From the NCBI GenBank assembly GCA_021808485.1, contig JAKBBN010000031.1, positions 1 through 35,051 of the forward strand: 35,051 bases of DNA. Reading direction: 5' to 3'. Every line of letters begins with the position of its first letter. Position 1 is the first letter of the stretch. Both the position numbers and the translations under genes were made by a program. Below are positions 16,723-25,214 of the stretch, piece after piece. The DNA comes from Planctomycetota bacterium (GTDB lineage: Bacteria > Planctomycetota > Phycisphaerae > WQYP01). A model generated the notes under the pieces. It ran no database searches, was not told where the DNA came from, and saw nothing but the letters and a program-made list of their open reading frames with translations.

Positions 16723-17589
16723 ATGTTCCAAGGCAGAACAATTTCAGTACTACTCATCTTTCTGCTGGCGACAGCTGCGTTGCCTGCTCGCTCATTATTT
16801 GCCGATTTTAATTCAATTCAGAATGCGGTGCAGCAATCGCGGCAAGCGGTGCAAGCCGGTATTACGCCCAAACCTGGCGCCCGGCTTCCCATGGGCGTTA
16901 TGTTTACGAACAGTCACGGTCAGCGGGTGAAGCTTGGTGATTATTTTCACAAAGGGCGACCGGTTATCCTTGACTTCGTTTATTTCCGCTGTCCGGGTGT
17001 TTGTAATTTTGTGCAGTCGGGATTGGTGCAATCACTCAATAAGATTCCGGCCCATATCGGCACGGATTACGACGTAATTACCATCAGCTTTGATCCAACC
17101 GATACACCCCATGCCGCGCAAACGAAAAAAGCCGGTTATTTGGTGGAGTCAAATGATGCCTCAGCTTTGAAGAAGCACTGGCACTTTCTGGTGGGCAGTG
17201 AATCGGCTATAAAAAAAGTCACGTCCGCGGTCGGTTTTCGCTATGTGTACTATCCGGCACTCGGCCAATACAACCATGCCGCATGCATTTATGTGTGCAC
17301 ACCGGGCGGCCGGATGTCCAATTACTTTTTTGGCATTAAATATAATCCGGCCAATTTGAACCTGGCCCTGGTGCAGGCGGGTGATCACCGCATTACCAAT
17401 ATTTTTGATCAAATTCTTCTGCTATGCTGCCAGTTTGATCCAAATACGGGAAAGTACACGCCGGTGGCACTGCGGGTTATGGCGCTGGCGGGTATTGCGG
17501 TGGTGCTGGGACTGGGAACCATGTTCGGTTCATTGTTTTACTGGGAACACAAGCATCGCCGACCCCCTGCTTCGGGAGCAAAATCTTGA
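16723..17589 (+). CDS. SCO1/SenC family copper chaperone for CuA assembly
   Basis: 288-aa thioredoxin-fold protein that delivers copper to, or reduces, the CuA cysteines of cytochrome oxidase subunit II. It has a signal peptide (residues 1-25), the copper motif CPGVC (90-94) and the third ligand His185 in NHAAC. A C-terminal membrane helix (about 245-265) follows a LLCCQFDPNTGKYTP stretch, a layout common in SCO proteins from ACIII/caa3 clusters. It lies directly before coxB, whose CuA centre is the expected target. The stop overlaps the coxB start in TTGA (17586-17589), so translation is coupled. Confidence 0.94.
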   Translation: MFQGRTISVLLIFLLATAALPARSLFADFNSIQNAVQQSRQAVQAGITPKPGARLPMGVMFTNSHGQRVKLGDYFHKGRPVILDFVYFRCPGVCNFVQSGLVQSLNKIPAHIGTDYDVITISFDPTDTPHAAQTKKAGYLVESNDASALKKHWHFLVGSESAIKKVTSAVGFRYVYYPALGQYNHAACIYVCTPGGRMSNYFFGIKYNPANLNLALVQAGDHRITNIFDQILLLCCQFDPNTGKYTPVALRVMALAGIAVVLGLGTMFGSLFYWEHKHRRPPASGAKS

Positions 17590-19085
17590 TTTTATCCAAT
17601 CTTCTTCAAACGCATGCGTCCCTGATCGGTCCGTTGTCAAAAATGGCGGGCGACTGGTGGTTGCCGAAAGGCGCATCCACGTTCAGCCCGGAAGTGCGGT
17701 TTCTCTGGATACTGTTCTTCTGTATTACCGTATTTTTTACATCCCTGATTGTGGTACTCACTGTTTTCTTTTCCATCCGATATCGCCGGACGGAAAACCG
17801 CCAACATGCGGATCCATCACCGGATCACAATACACCATTGGAAATTACGTGGACTGTCATTCCATTGATTATTGTCATGGTAATTTTTGCCCTTGGCTTT
17901 AAATATTACATGAATATGAATGTCCCCCCCACCAATACTTACAATATCGGGGTCAAAGCGCAAAAATGGTCATGGACATTCACCTATCCGAATCATGCGG
18001 TTTCCAAAACTCTGTATTTGCCGTTAAACCGGGCGGTTAAGCTTTCCATGACTTCCGCCGACGTTTTGCATGGATTCTGGATACCAAGCTTATCAATTCA
18101 AAAGGACGTTGTGCCCGGCCGCGTGATGACGATCTGGCTGGAGCCAACACGCGTCGGCCGTTACGAATTGCAATGTGCCGAATATTGCGGGGATGGACAT
18201 TCCCTGATGCGGTCTCCGGTGATTGTCGCGAGTCCCGCGAAATTCGCGGAATATCTTAAGGCGGCCGCCAATATCTGGGTGCATAACGGCAAAACACTCC
18301 CACTCGCCCAAGTTGGCCGGGAGTTATATTCCACGTATGGCTGCAACGGCTGCCATACCGCGGACGGTTCAATGGGGACCGGTCCGACCTGGAAAAACCT
18401 GGCGGGGAATCAGGTGCAGCTTGCCAACGGTCAGACGGTAACCGCCGACTATGCCTACCTGAGGCAGGCGATTTTGTATCCGGGGCGAAAACTGGTAAAA
18501 GGCTACGGCAATATTATGCCGGACTTTTATAACGACTTTGCGGGGCCGGGGCATACGCGCAACCGCCGGTTGAACGCAATGATCTGGTATATCAATTCGC
18601 TCAGCAACAAGGCTAATTCCGCATCGCAGCCGAAAATTCCCAACATTCCCGGAACAAAAGCGATGTCGGCGCCCGCGGCTGGTAAAGCGCCGGCAAAAAC
18701 AACGGCGGCATCCGGCGGCGCGAAATCGGCCTTGCCCGCGGCAACGGTGGCAATGGGTGAAAAACTGTATTCGACACTTGGCTGCAATGCCTGCCACACG
18801 AATAACGGCAAGCCAGGTGCCGGCCCCACATGGAAGAACCTGGCAGGCTACCCGCAGGCGCTTACCAACGGCAAAACCGAGGTCGCGGATTATAAGTACA
18901 TCAGGTATATGATTTTGCATCCGGATAAGAAGGTGGTGAAAGGTTTCGCCCCTATTATGCCGGCGATTTACGGTGCGCAACTCGGCGGCGCGGCGAATCA
19001 GAAAAAGCTTGACGCGATCATATGGTACATAAATTCGTTAAGTGACAAGCGCGGTCCATCGACAGAACCGCCGACAGGAAAATAG
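17586..19085 (+). CDS. coxB: cytochrome c oxidase subunit II with two C-terminal cytochrome c domains
   Basis: 499-aa caa3-type subunit II. Two membrane helices (about 37-60 and 80-105) precede the cupredoxin domain with the CuA ligands His162, Cys197, Cys201, His205 and Met208 ([12 protein letters not shown]). Two cytochrome c domains follow in tandem: CNGCH (253-257, Met in GNIMPDFY) and CNACH (400-404, Met in [10 protein letters not shown]), joined by an Ala/Pro/Lys-rich linker (about 355-385). Known caa3 subunit II proteins usually carry one such domain. The second domain closely matches the free cytochrome encoded at 15772. TTG 17586 is chosen as start because GGGAG lies seven bases before it and it overlaps the sco stop; ATG 17643 has no ribosome site. 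Confidence 0.93.
   Translation: MILSNLLQTHASLIGPLSKMAGDWWLPKGASTFSPEVRFLWILFFCITVFFTSLIVVLTVFFSIRYRRTENRQHADPSPDHNTPLEITWTVIPLIIVMVIFALGFKYYMNMNVPPTNTYNIGVKAQKWSWTFTYPNHAVSKTLYLPLNRAVKLSMTSADVLHGFWIPSLSIQKDVVPGRVMTIWLEPTRVGRYELQCAEYCGDGHSLMRSPVIVASPAKFAEYLKAAANIWVHNGKTLPLAQVGRELYSTYGCNGCHTADGSMGTGPTWKNLAGNQVQLANGQTVTADYAYLRQAILYPGRKLVKGYGNIMPDFYNDFAGPGHTRNRRLNAMIWYINSLSNKANSASQPKIPNIPGTKAMSAPAAGKAPAKTTAASGGAKSALPAATVAMGEKLYSTLGCNACHTNNGKPGAGPTWKNLAGYPQALTNGKTEVADYKYIRYMILHPDKKVVKGFAPIMPAIYGAQLGGAANQKKLDAIIWYINSLSDKRGPSTEPPTGK
18315..19055 (+). repeat. tandem cytochrome c domains (copies B1 and B2)
   Basis: Within coxB, copy B1 (about 18315-18625) and copy B2 (about 18755-19055) encode the same fold with shared [18 protein letters not shown]-like and IMP motifs. 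B2 is much closer to copy A at 16190-16500 than to its neighbour B1. Confidence 0.75.
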
Positions 19086-19134
19086 TATTATTTACGCTGC
19101 TTCAGGGCGGCGGCGATTTTTAGGGAGTTATCCC

Positions 19135-20865
19135 ATGGCCACAATAAGTCTGCACGAAGCCGATGCTGCCGTCGGTAAACGGAAAAACTATCTTAACCAG
19201 ACGACAACGATACGGTCTTGGTTGTTTACGCTGGACCACAAGCGCATCGGCCTGATGTATCTTGCGGCCGGTCTGACGCTGTTCTTCATCGGCGGCATGC
19301 TGGCCGAGGTAATTCGGACGCAGTTGCTGGTGCCCACCGGCCTGATATTTCATGGGACGGGCACCATTCAATCGAGTTACGCGGCCTATAAACATTACAA
19401 TCAGGTGTTTACGCTTCACGGAATCATCATGGTATTCATGGTGCTGGTGCCGATGATTCCCGGCGCGCTGGGCAACTTTGCTCTTCCATTAATGCTGGGC
19501 GCCAAGGATGTCGCGTTCCCGCGGCTGAATTTGTTAAGTTTCTGGTTGTACATTTCCGGTGCGGTGCTGGCCGTGATCTCCACGATTATGGGAGCGGTGG
19601 ACACCGGATGGACATTTTACACGCCGTACAGCATTGATACGTCAACGTATGTCGTCCTGATGGTTTCCGGCATATTCCTGCTTGGATTCAGTTCCATTTT
19701 CACCGGTCTGAATTTCATCGTCACCATTCACAAGCTCCGGCCGTTCGGCATGACATGGTTTCGGATGCCGCTTTTCCTGTGGGCCACATACGCTACCGCG
19801 GTCATTCAGGTGGCGGCCACTCCCGTGTTGGGCGTAACGCTTCTTCTGCTGATCGTGGAACGTGTCATGGGGATCGGCATTTTTAATCCGGCGCTGGGCG
19901 GGAACCCCGTGTTGTTCCAGCACTTTTTCTGGTTTTACTCGCATCCGGCGGTATATATCATGATCCTGCCGGCCATGGGCATCATTTCGGAAATCGTACC
20001 GACCTTCAGCCGCAAACATATTTTCGGCTATGAATTTGTGGCGTTCAGTTCTCTGGCGATTGCATTAATCGGGTTTATGGTATGGGGGCATCACCTGTTC
20101 GTGAACGGACAATCCGCCGAGCTTGACGCCATATTCAGCTTTTTGACATTCCTTGTTGCCGTCCCCTCGGCCGTGAAGGTCTGGAACTGGCTTGCCACGA
20201 TGTACAAAGGCGCCATAAAGCTTGACACGCCGATGCTATACGCGCTGTCATTCATCATTTTATTCACCATCGGCGGTCTTACCGGCGTGGTGCTGGGCGC
20301 TTTGGCGGAGGATGTCGTCCTGCATGACACATATTTTGTGGTAGGACACTTCCATTACGTGATGTTCGGCGGAACAATTATCGCGATGCTCGGCGGCATT
20401 CATTATTGGTGGCCCAAGATGTTCGGCAAAATGTACAACGAATTCTGGGCCAGAACGGCGTGTATTCTGCTGTTTATCGGAGTGAACCTCACATTTTTCC
20501 CGCAGCTTATGGTGGGCGCTTACGGCATGCCACGGCGATATGCCAGCTATCTGCCCAAATATCAGCCCTACATGGTCGCTTCCACCATCGGCGCTTACGT
20601 GCAGCTTGTTGCGTTCCTTATCATGGCGTCCTATCTCCTCCATTCCCTGTTTCGCGGCAAAAAAGCGCCGGTAAACCCATGGGGTTCCGGTTCGCTGGAA
20701 TGGACAACCTCATCGCCGCCGCCCACGGACAATTTTGATACCATTCCGGTCATTGGCGACCATTATGATCCCTATGATTATTCCCATTTGCAGTTTGACC
20801 CGGCGATCGGCGGATACGTACACACGGAAGAGCATGTGGGGCCCCACCATGTGTATCATCGATGA
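19135..20865 (+). CDS. coxA: cytochrome c oxidase subunit I, A2-type heme-copper oxidase
   Basis: 576-aa catalytic subunit that reduces O2 to water and pumps protons. Twelve helices are expected. The ligands are present: His95 (heme a), His270 with the cross-linked Tyr274, His319 and His320 (CuB), His405 (heme a3) and His407 (heme a). Helix VI reads YSHPAVY, so the glutamate that ends the D-channel in A1 oxidases is absent and the Tyr-Ser motif of the A2 subfamily takes its place, as in caa3 oxidases found with ACIII. The K-channel lysine is present in VPSAVK. An in-frame start at 19042 would overlap coxB; ATG 19135 has GGGAG about nine bases upstream and begins family homology. Confidence 0.97.
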   Translation: MATISLHEADAAVGKRKNYLNQTTTIRSWLFTLDHKRIGLMYLAAGLTLFFIGGMLAEVIRTQLLVPTGLIFHGTGTIQSSYAAYKHYNQVFTLHGIIMVFMVLVPMIPGALGNFALPLMLGAKDVAFPRLNLLSFWLYISGAVLAVISTIMGAVDTGWTFYTPYSIDTSTYVVLMVSGIFLLGFSSIFTGLNFIVTIHKLRPFGMTWFRMPLFLWATYATAVIQVAATPVLGVTLLLLIVERVMGIGIFNPALGGNPVLFQHFFWFYSHPAVYIMILPAMGIISEIVPTFSRKHIFGYEFVAFSSLAIALIGFMVWGHHLFVNGQSAELDAIFSFLTFLVAVPSAVKVWNWLATMYKGAIKLDTPMLYALSFIILFTIGGLTGVVLGALAEDVVLHDTYFVVGHFHYVMFGGTIIAMLGGIHYWWPKMFGKMYNEFWARTACILLFIGVNLTFFPQLMVGAYGMPRRYASYLPKYQPYMVASTIGAYVQLVAFLIMASYLLHSLFRGKKAPVNPWGSGSLEWTTSSPPPTDNFDTIPVIGDHYDPYDYSHLQFDPAIGGYVHTEEHVGPHHVYHR

Positions 20866-20874
20866 CCCGCCTGA

Positions 20875-20890
20875 CGTCCGCGGGCGGACG
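20875..20890 (+). promoter_or_regulatory. hairpin between coxA and coxC
   Basis: CGTCCG pairs with CGGACG around CGGG in the 89-nt gap after coxA. No T tract follows, so it is not a standard terminator; it may stabilise or separate the upstream message. Confidence 0.35.
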
Positions 20891-20954
20891 ATACGGAAAT
20901 GGAAAGCAAGCCGCGGCGGAATCGCGGCCCCATAATAGAAAGCAGTGAGTGACC

Positions 20955-21803
20955 ATGAGCGAAACAATCAGTCCGGCAGCAATGCCTGGGGTAGATCAGG
21001 CAGTGGTGCGAAAGCACCTGGCACATCACTTTGATACGCCGCAGCAACAGTTTGATTCCGGCAAGCTGGGAATGTGGTTGTTTTTAACCACCGAGCTTCT
21101 GCTGTTCAGCGGGCTGTTTTGCGCCTATGCCGTTTACCGGGCGTTGCATCCGGAAATTTTTCAGTTTGCATCCCAATACCTGGACCCGACCAGCGGCCTT
21201 ATCAACACCATTGTGCTGCTGACCAGCGGTTTGACCATGGCCCTTGCGGTCCGTTTTGCCCAGACCGGAAAAAGAACGCCGCTGTCCATCTGTCTGGTGT
21301 TGACGATGTTGTGCGGGCTTACATTTATCGCCATTCACGCCGACGAATACTTTGAGAAATACCAGCAAAAACTTTTGTGGGGCACCAACTACGCACCGAA
21401 GATTGTACAACCGGCGGTTAAGGCTGCCGCCGGGTCCCCTGGGACTTGGTCAAGCCTGAACCGGCTTGCCGCCCGCGGCTATATTTCCTCGCATTCAACC
21501 ATCGCCCCGGCCAGTATTGGACCGGCCGGTGTGGCGGCGGCCCATGCCGCGGCCCCCACAGTTCCGCTAATCCCGCAGCCGCATAACGTGCAGATATTCT
21601 TCGGCATTTATTTTTTAATGACGGGTTTGCATTCCATTCACGTGATCATAGGCGTGATTTTAATGGGATGGCTGCTGGTACGAAACATTCGCGGAGACTT
21701 TGGCCCCAACTATTACAATCCGGTGGACTTTGTCGGATTGTATTGGGGAATTGTGGATATGGTATGGATGTTCCTGTTCCCGCTGCTTTATTTAATTCGT
21801 TGA
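20955..21803 (+). CDS. coxC: cytochrome c oxidase subunit III
   Basis: 282-aa membrane subunit of the oxidase, needed for stability and proton uptake. It has the KLGMWLFLTTELLLFSGLF helix with the conserved Glu, FFGIYFLMTGLHSIHVIIG with the HxxH-like pair, and the terminal YWGIVDMVWMFLFPLLYL. An Ala/Pro-rich insert of about 70 residues (roughly 140-210) separates the central helices, longer than in most subunits III. The GTG at 20949 in the same frame is possible, but ATG 20955 is favoured by position after the preceding gap. It lies between coxA and coxD in the operon. Confidence 0.95.
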   Translation: MSETISPAAMPGVDQAVVRKHLAHHFDTPQQQFDSGKLGMWLFLTTELLLFSGLFCAYAVYRALHPEIFQFASQYLDPTSGLINTIVLLTSGLTMALAVRFAQTGKRTPLSICLVLTMLCGLTFIAIHADEYFEKYQQKLLWGTNYAPKIVQPAVKAAAGSPGTWSSLNRLAARGYISSHSTIAPASIGPAGVAAAHAAAPTVPLIPQPHNVQIFFGIYFLMTGLHSIHVIIGVILMGWLLVRNIRGDFGPNYYNPVDFVGLYWGIVDMVWMFLFPLLYLIR

Positions 21804-21831
21804 TCATACGCATTTAATCCCGGAGTTTACC

Positions 21832-22272
21832 ATGACCCATGACGCGCATAGTTCCATTGACCCGCATTCCTTGCCTCTCACGCCCGCCAAATCGCATATT
21901 GTGTCGATCCCCATGCTGGTTGCCGTGTGGGTGCTGTTGTGCGGTCTGGCCGTTCTGAGTACGTTCGTGGCGGCCGTGAATATCGGTTCGCTCAATGTGC
22001 TGGTGGAGATGGTCATCGCCTCCGTCATGGCCATTACGGCGGCTCTTTATTTCATGCACCTTAGATATGACAATCCTTTTAATATTGCCGCCATGCTGCT
22101 GACGCTCATTTTCATCACGTTGTTCATCAGTTTCTCCCTTACGGATACAACCGACTATCGAGCTGAATTGATTCCCGGCTACGCCCCCGCCATGCAACGG
22201 GCCGCCGCTGCCACTGCAGCCTCATCCGCTGCGGAGGCAAAATCCGCCGCATCCACGTCCGCGGCCAAATAA
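21832..22272 (+). CDS. coxD: cytochrome c oxidase subunit IV (prokaryotic type)
   Basis: 146-aa small membrane subunit with three helices (about 27-48, 55-75 and 84-102). The central helix ends YFMHLRYDNPFN, the hallmark of this family, which stabilises the oxidase. The C-terminal 30 residues are an Ala/Ser/Lys-rich tail with no recognised role. A CCGGAG ribosome site precedes the ATG. A small hairpin CGGGTG/CACCCG (22273-22287) begins right at the stop codon and may mark the operon's 3' end, though it lacks a T tract. Confidence 0.9.
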   Translation: MTHDAHSSIDPHSLPLTPAKSHIVSIPMLVAVWVLLCGLAVLSTFVAAVNIGSLNVLVEMVIASVMAITAALYFMHLRYDNPFNIAAMLLTLIFITLFISFSLTDTTDYRAELIPGYAPAMQRAAAATAASSAAEAKSAASTSAAK

Positions 22273-22369
22273 CGGGTGTGGCACCCGGCTGTCGACCGCG
22301 CCATGGCTTGCTGAAAACAGCTTGCCTCGACTGGTCAGCTGTGCCGGCTGTCGGTTATTCTAACTGCCT

Positions 22370-24517
22370 ATGGCCATTGATACAGAGCGGTTTTTGTCCT
22401 CCAGCGGCCCTGTGGCCCGCCAGCTGGGCAATTTTCAGTTGCGGCCGCAACAGGTTGAAATGGCTGTCGCCGTTGATCGTGCCATGAACAACGGTGAACA
22501 CTTGGTGGTGGAGGCGGGAACGGGAGTGGGCAAATCGTTTGCGTACCTTATTCCGGCCATCAGTCAGGTGGTGAACCACGGGCGGCGGGTCTTAATATCC
22601 ACCCATACCATCAGCCTGCAGGAACAACTGGTCAACAAGGATATTCCATTTCTGCAATCCGTCAGTGGGGAAGAGTTCTCCGCGGTATTATGCAAAGGCC
22701 GCAGCAATTATATCTGCCTGCGCCGGCTGGAAACGGCCCTGCAAAAGGCGCTTCATCTTTTCACGGCATCGTCCCAGCATGATGATCTTGAAATGATCCG
22801 CAACTGGGCGAAAACCACCACCGATGGATCCACCACCGATCTGCCGCGACAGCCGCAATGGACGGTGTGGGACAAAGTATGTGCGGAGCGCGGCAACTGC
22901 CTGGGCCGCCGCTGCCGATTTTATGAAAAATGCTTTTACCAGTCCGGCCGGAAAAGAATCGCCAACGGCCAGCTCCTTATCTGCAACCATGCCATTTTTT
23001 TTTCCGATCTGGCGCTGCGGCGCATCGGCACGTCCATGCTGCCGCGCTATGACGTGGCAGTGCTGGATGAAGCCCACACGCTTGAGGCGGTGGCGGCGGA
23101 TCACATGGGATTGGCAATCGGCGAATTTGGATTGATGCGCCTGGTCGGAGCGCTTTATCAGCCGCGAACCGGACGGGGTTTTCTATCCGGAGTGCGGTAT
23201 TGCGATGCCCGCACGGCCATTGAAGCGGCGAGAAACACGGAAATAGAGGCGCAGCGGTTTTTTGACTCATTGCATGACTGGAAAAAACAATTCGCGCCGG
23301 CAAATGGCCGCGTGCAGGACGCCAATATCGTGGAAAACGCACTTTCCCCGGCCCTTGAACGCCTTGAAAAATCGCTTCGCGATATGGTCCGCCAATTGGC
23401 GGCCGCGCAAAAATCATTGCCGGACGTGGATGATGATACAAGCCGGGGAAAAGCCGTCTCAGGCGAGGAATTTGAGATTGAAAAGGAACGATTTGAGCTT
23501 TCCAGCCTGGCGGATCAGTGTCATGGCCAGAGTACATCGTTGACGGCGCTTCTGGGTCAGCAATTGGCGGAAAGCGTGTATTGGCTGGAAGATGGAGGGC
23601 GGTCGCGCCGCAGCCTGCTACTGAAAAGTTCACCGATCAGCGTTGCCGATCATCTGAGGGAGAACTTATTCAAGGAAATCAAGAGCGTCATCCTGACCAG
23701 CGCCACTTTGGCCGCGGACAGCGCCCTGCAAACATCCCGGGCGAAAGGGAAGCGACAAAACAAGCCGGACACCGTTGCGGCGCCGGATGCGAAGCCTGCG
23801 GAGCCCCCCGAGGCGCACGACGTTGATGGACCGTTTAGTTTTTTTCGCCGCCGTTTGGGAATCGATACGGGGAGTGATCTTCTGCTGGGATCCCCGTTTG
23901 ACTATGCCCGGCAGGTCACGCTCTATCTGGAAGCGGATATGCCCCCGCCGACCGATGCGGAATTCATTCCCTTGGCGATGGCTCGGGCGTTGCATTATAT
24001 CCGGCAGTCGAAGGGGCGGGCATTTGTGCTTTTTACCAGTTACGGAAGTCTGACGCAGGCGGCCAAAATTCTCCAGCCGGAACTTGCGGAACTCGGCTAT
24101 CCAATGTTGGTACAGGGTGGTGATGAGGGGAGGTCCCAACTGCTGGCCAAATTTCGTAATAATGATCACAGCGTCCTGCTGGGTGTGGATTCCTTCTGGC
24201 AGGGTGTGGATGTGCAGGGTGAAGCCCTTTCCAATGTGATCATAACCCGGCTGCCTTTTGCCGTCCCGGACAAGCCGCTGGTTCAGGCACGCATGGAAGC
24301 AATTGAGGCTTCCGGCGGCAATTCATTTCGGGAATATTCGCTTCCCGAGGCCATCATCAAATTCAAACAGGGATTCGGCCGCCTGATCCGTACACGGGAA
24401 GATGCAGGCATTGTCGTGGTGCTGGATTCGCGAATTGTGACAAAATACTACGGCAAGTATTTCGTATCTGCGTTGCCGGAATGCAAAGTGGTGCGGTTGA
24501 GCAGCAAGTCGCGATGA
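22370..24517 (+). CDS. DinG/XPD-family ATP-dependent DNA helicase
   Basis: 715-aa superfamily 2 helicase of the iron-sulfur XPD/DinG branch, which unwinds DNA 5'-3' and acts on R-loops, forks or damaged DNA. It has Walker A EAGTGVGKS (about 48-56), motif Ia STHTISLQEQL, and the iron-sulfur signature KGRSNYIC (Cys116) with three more cysteines in CAERGNCLGRRCRFYEKC (about 171-188). Walker B is LDEAH (about 232-236), and motif VI is FKQGFGRLIRTRED near the C-terminus. A charged low-complexity stretch (about 460-480) interrupts the second half. It begins 97 nt after coxD on the same strand with no clear ribosome site, and is probably not part of the respiratory operon functionally. DinG orthology versus a YoaA-like paralogue is not resolved. 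Confidence 0.92.
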   Translation: MAIDTERFLSSSGPVARQLGNFQLRPQQVEMAVAVDRAMNNGEHLVVEAGTGVGKSFAYLIPAISQVVNHGRRVLISTHTISLQEQLVNKDIPFLQSVSGEEFSAVLCKGRSNYICLRRLETALQKALHLFTASSQHDDLEMIRNWAKTTTDGSTTDLPRQPQWTVWDKVCAERGNCLGRRCRFYEKCFYQSGRKRIANGQLLICNHAIFFSDLALRRIGTSMLPRYDVAVLDEAHTLEAVAADHMGLAIGEFGLMRLVGALYQPRTGRGFLSGVRYCDARTAIEAARNTEIEAQRFFDSLHDWKKQFAPANGRVQDANIVENALSPALERLEKSLRDMVRQLAAAQKSLPDVDDDTSRGKAVSGEEFEIEKERFELSSLADQCHGQSTSLTALLGQQLAESVYWLEDGGRSRRSLLLKSSPISVADHLRENLFKEIKSVILTSATLAADSALQTSRAKGKRQNKPDTVAAPDAKPAEPPEAHDVDGPFSFFRRRLGIDTGSDLLLGSPFDYARQVTLYLEADMPPPTDAEFIPLAMARALHYIRQSKGRAFVLFTSYGSLTQAAKILQPELAELGYPMLVQGGDEGRSQLLAKFRNNDHSVLLGVDSFWQGVDVQGEALSNVIITRLPFAVPDKPLVQARMEAIEASGGNSFREYSLPEAIIKFKQGFGRLIRTREDAGIVVVLDSRIVTKYYGKYFVSALPECKVVRLSSKSR

Positions 24518-24588
24518 ATCCGGAGGCGGGAAGCGGCCATTTTCGTCTGCCGGCCATCTTCAACCGCAAGGTCCTGTAACATTCACGC

Positions 24589-24617
24589 TTCTGAATCGAC
24601 TAGAAGCACAATATAAC
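24589..24617 (+). promoter_or_regulatory. possible promoter before the ECF sigma gene
   Basis: TATAAC (24612-24617) with a weak TTCTGA (24589-24594) 17 nt upstream. Transcription would start near 24624 and give a leader of about 55 nt. The gap from the helicase stop (24518-24679) holds nothing else recognisable. Confidence 0.35.
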
Positions 24618-24679
24618 ACCCGGCGGAACCGCAGTGGACACGCGGCCTTGGCGGGAAATGGAGATATTTTGGCGGGAAT

Positions 24680-25207
24680 ATGGAAAAAGAAAGGGTGAAT
24701 GCGAACGAGGTGCTGGTGCGCCAGTGGACGGTTTGTCAGCCGTCAGTGGCGGCGTATATATCGCTGATGGTGCCGAACTATCACGATGCGCAGGATATTC
24801 TGCAGGAAGTCGCCGTGGCCATATTCTCCCGTGATTATTCATCGAGTCAGATGCCGCTGTCATTTAAGGCATGGGCCTTGGCCATTGCCCGGAATAAAGT
24901 GATTGATTTCCGCCGCCGCGGTGTTCAGGTGAAGTTGCCGGACGAAATTCTTGATATGATGACGGGGGTATTTCACGAATTGTCACATGAGGAAAGCCCC
25001 CGCCGCGATGCGCTGGAGCAGTGCATTAAACGGTTGTCGGCGAAAGCATTGCATTTGCTGGAACTGCGGTATCGGCAGGATCAGAATATGGCGGCGGTGG
25101 CACAATTAAGCGGTCAAAGTCTGGTAGCCGTTCGGGTGGCGCTCCATCGAATACGCACTACCCTGCGCCGCTGTATTGAGCAGCGGCTGATGCCGGAGAA
25201 GGCTTAG
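24680..25207 (+). CDS. ECF-type RNA polymerase sigma factor
   Basis: 175-aa sigma-70 family protein of the Rhodopirellula/Verrucomicrobium-type ECF group. Region 2 (about 25-78) includes YHDAQDILQEVAVAIF and FKAWALAIARNKVIDFRRR, for core binding and -10 recognition. Region 4 (about 112-168) includes LSAKALHLLELRYRQ and a helix-turn-helix ending VAVRVALHRIRTTLRR, for -35 recognition. It is followed after seven bases by the FecR-domain membrane protein, the usual arrangement for a sigma factor and its transmembrane regulator. Its targets may include the neighbouring secreted proteins (inference). Start ATG 24680 follows a GGCGGG ribosome-like site. Confidence 0.93.
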   Translation: MEKERVNANEVLVRQWTVCQPSVAAYISLMVPNYHDAQDILQEVAVAIFSRDYSSSQMPLSFKAWALAIARNKVIDFRRRGVQVKLPDEILDMMTGVFHELSHEESPRRDALEQCIKRLSAKALHLLELRYRQDQNMAAVAQLSGQSLVAVRVALHRIRTTLRRCIEQRLMPEKA

Positions 25208-25214
25208 GCAAGAG

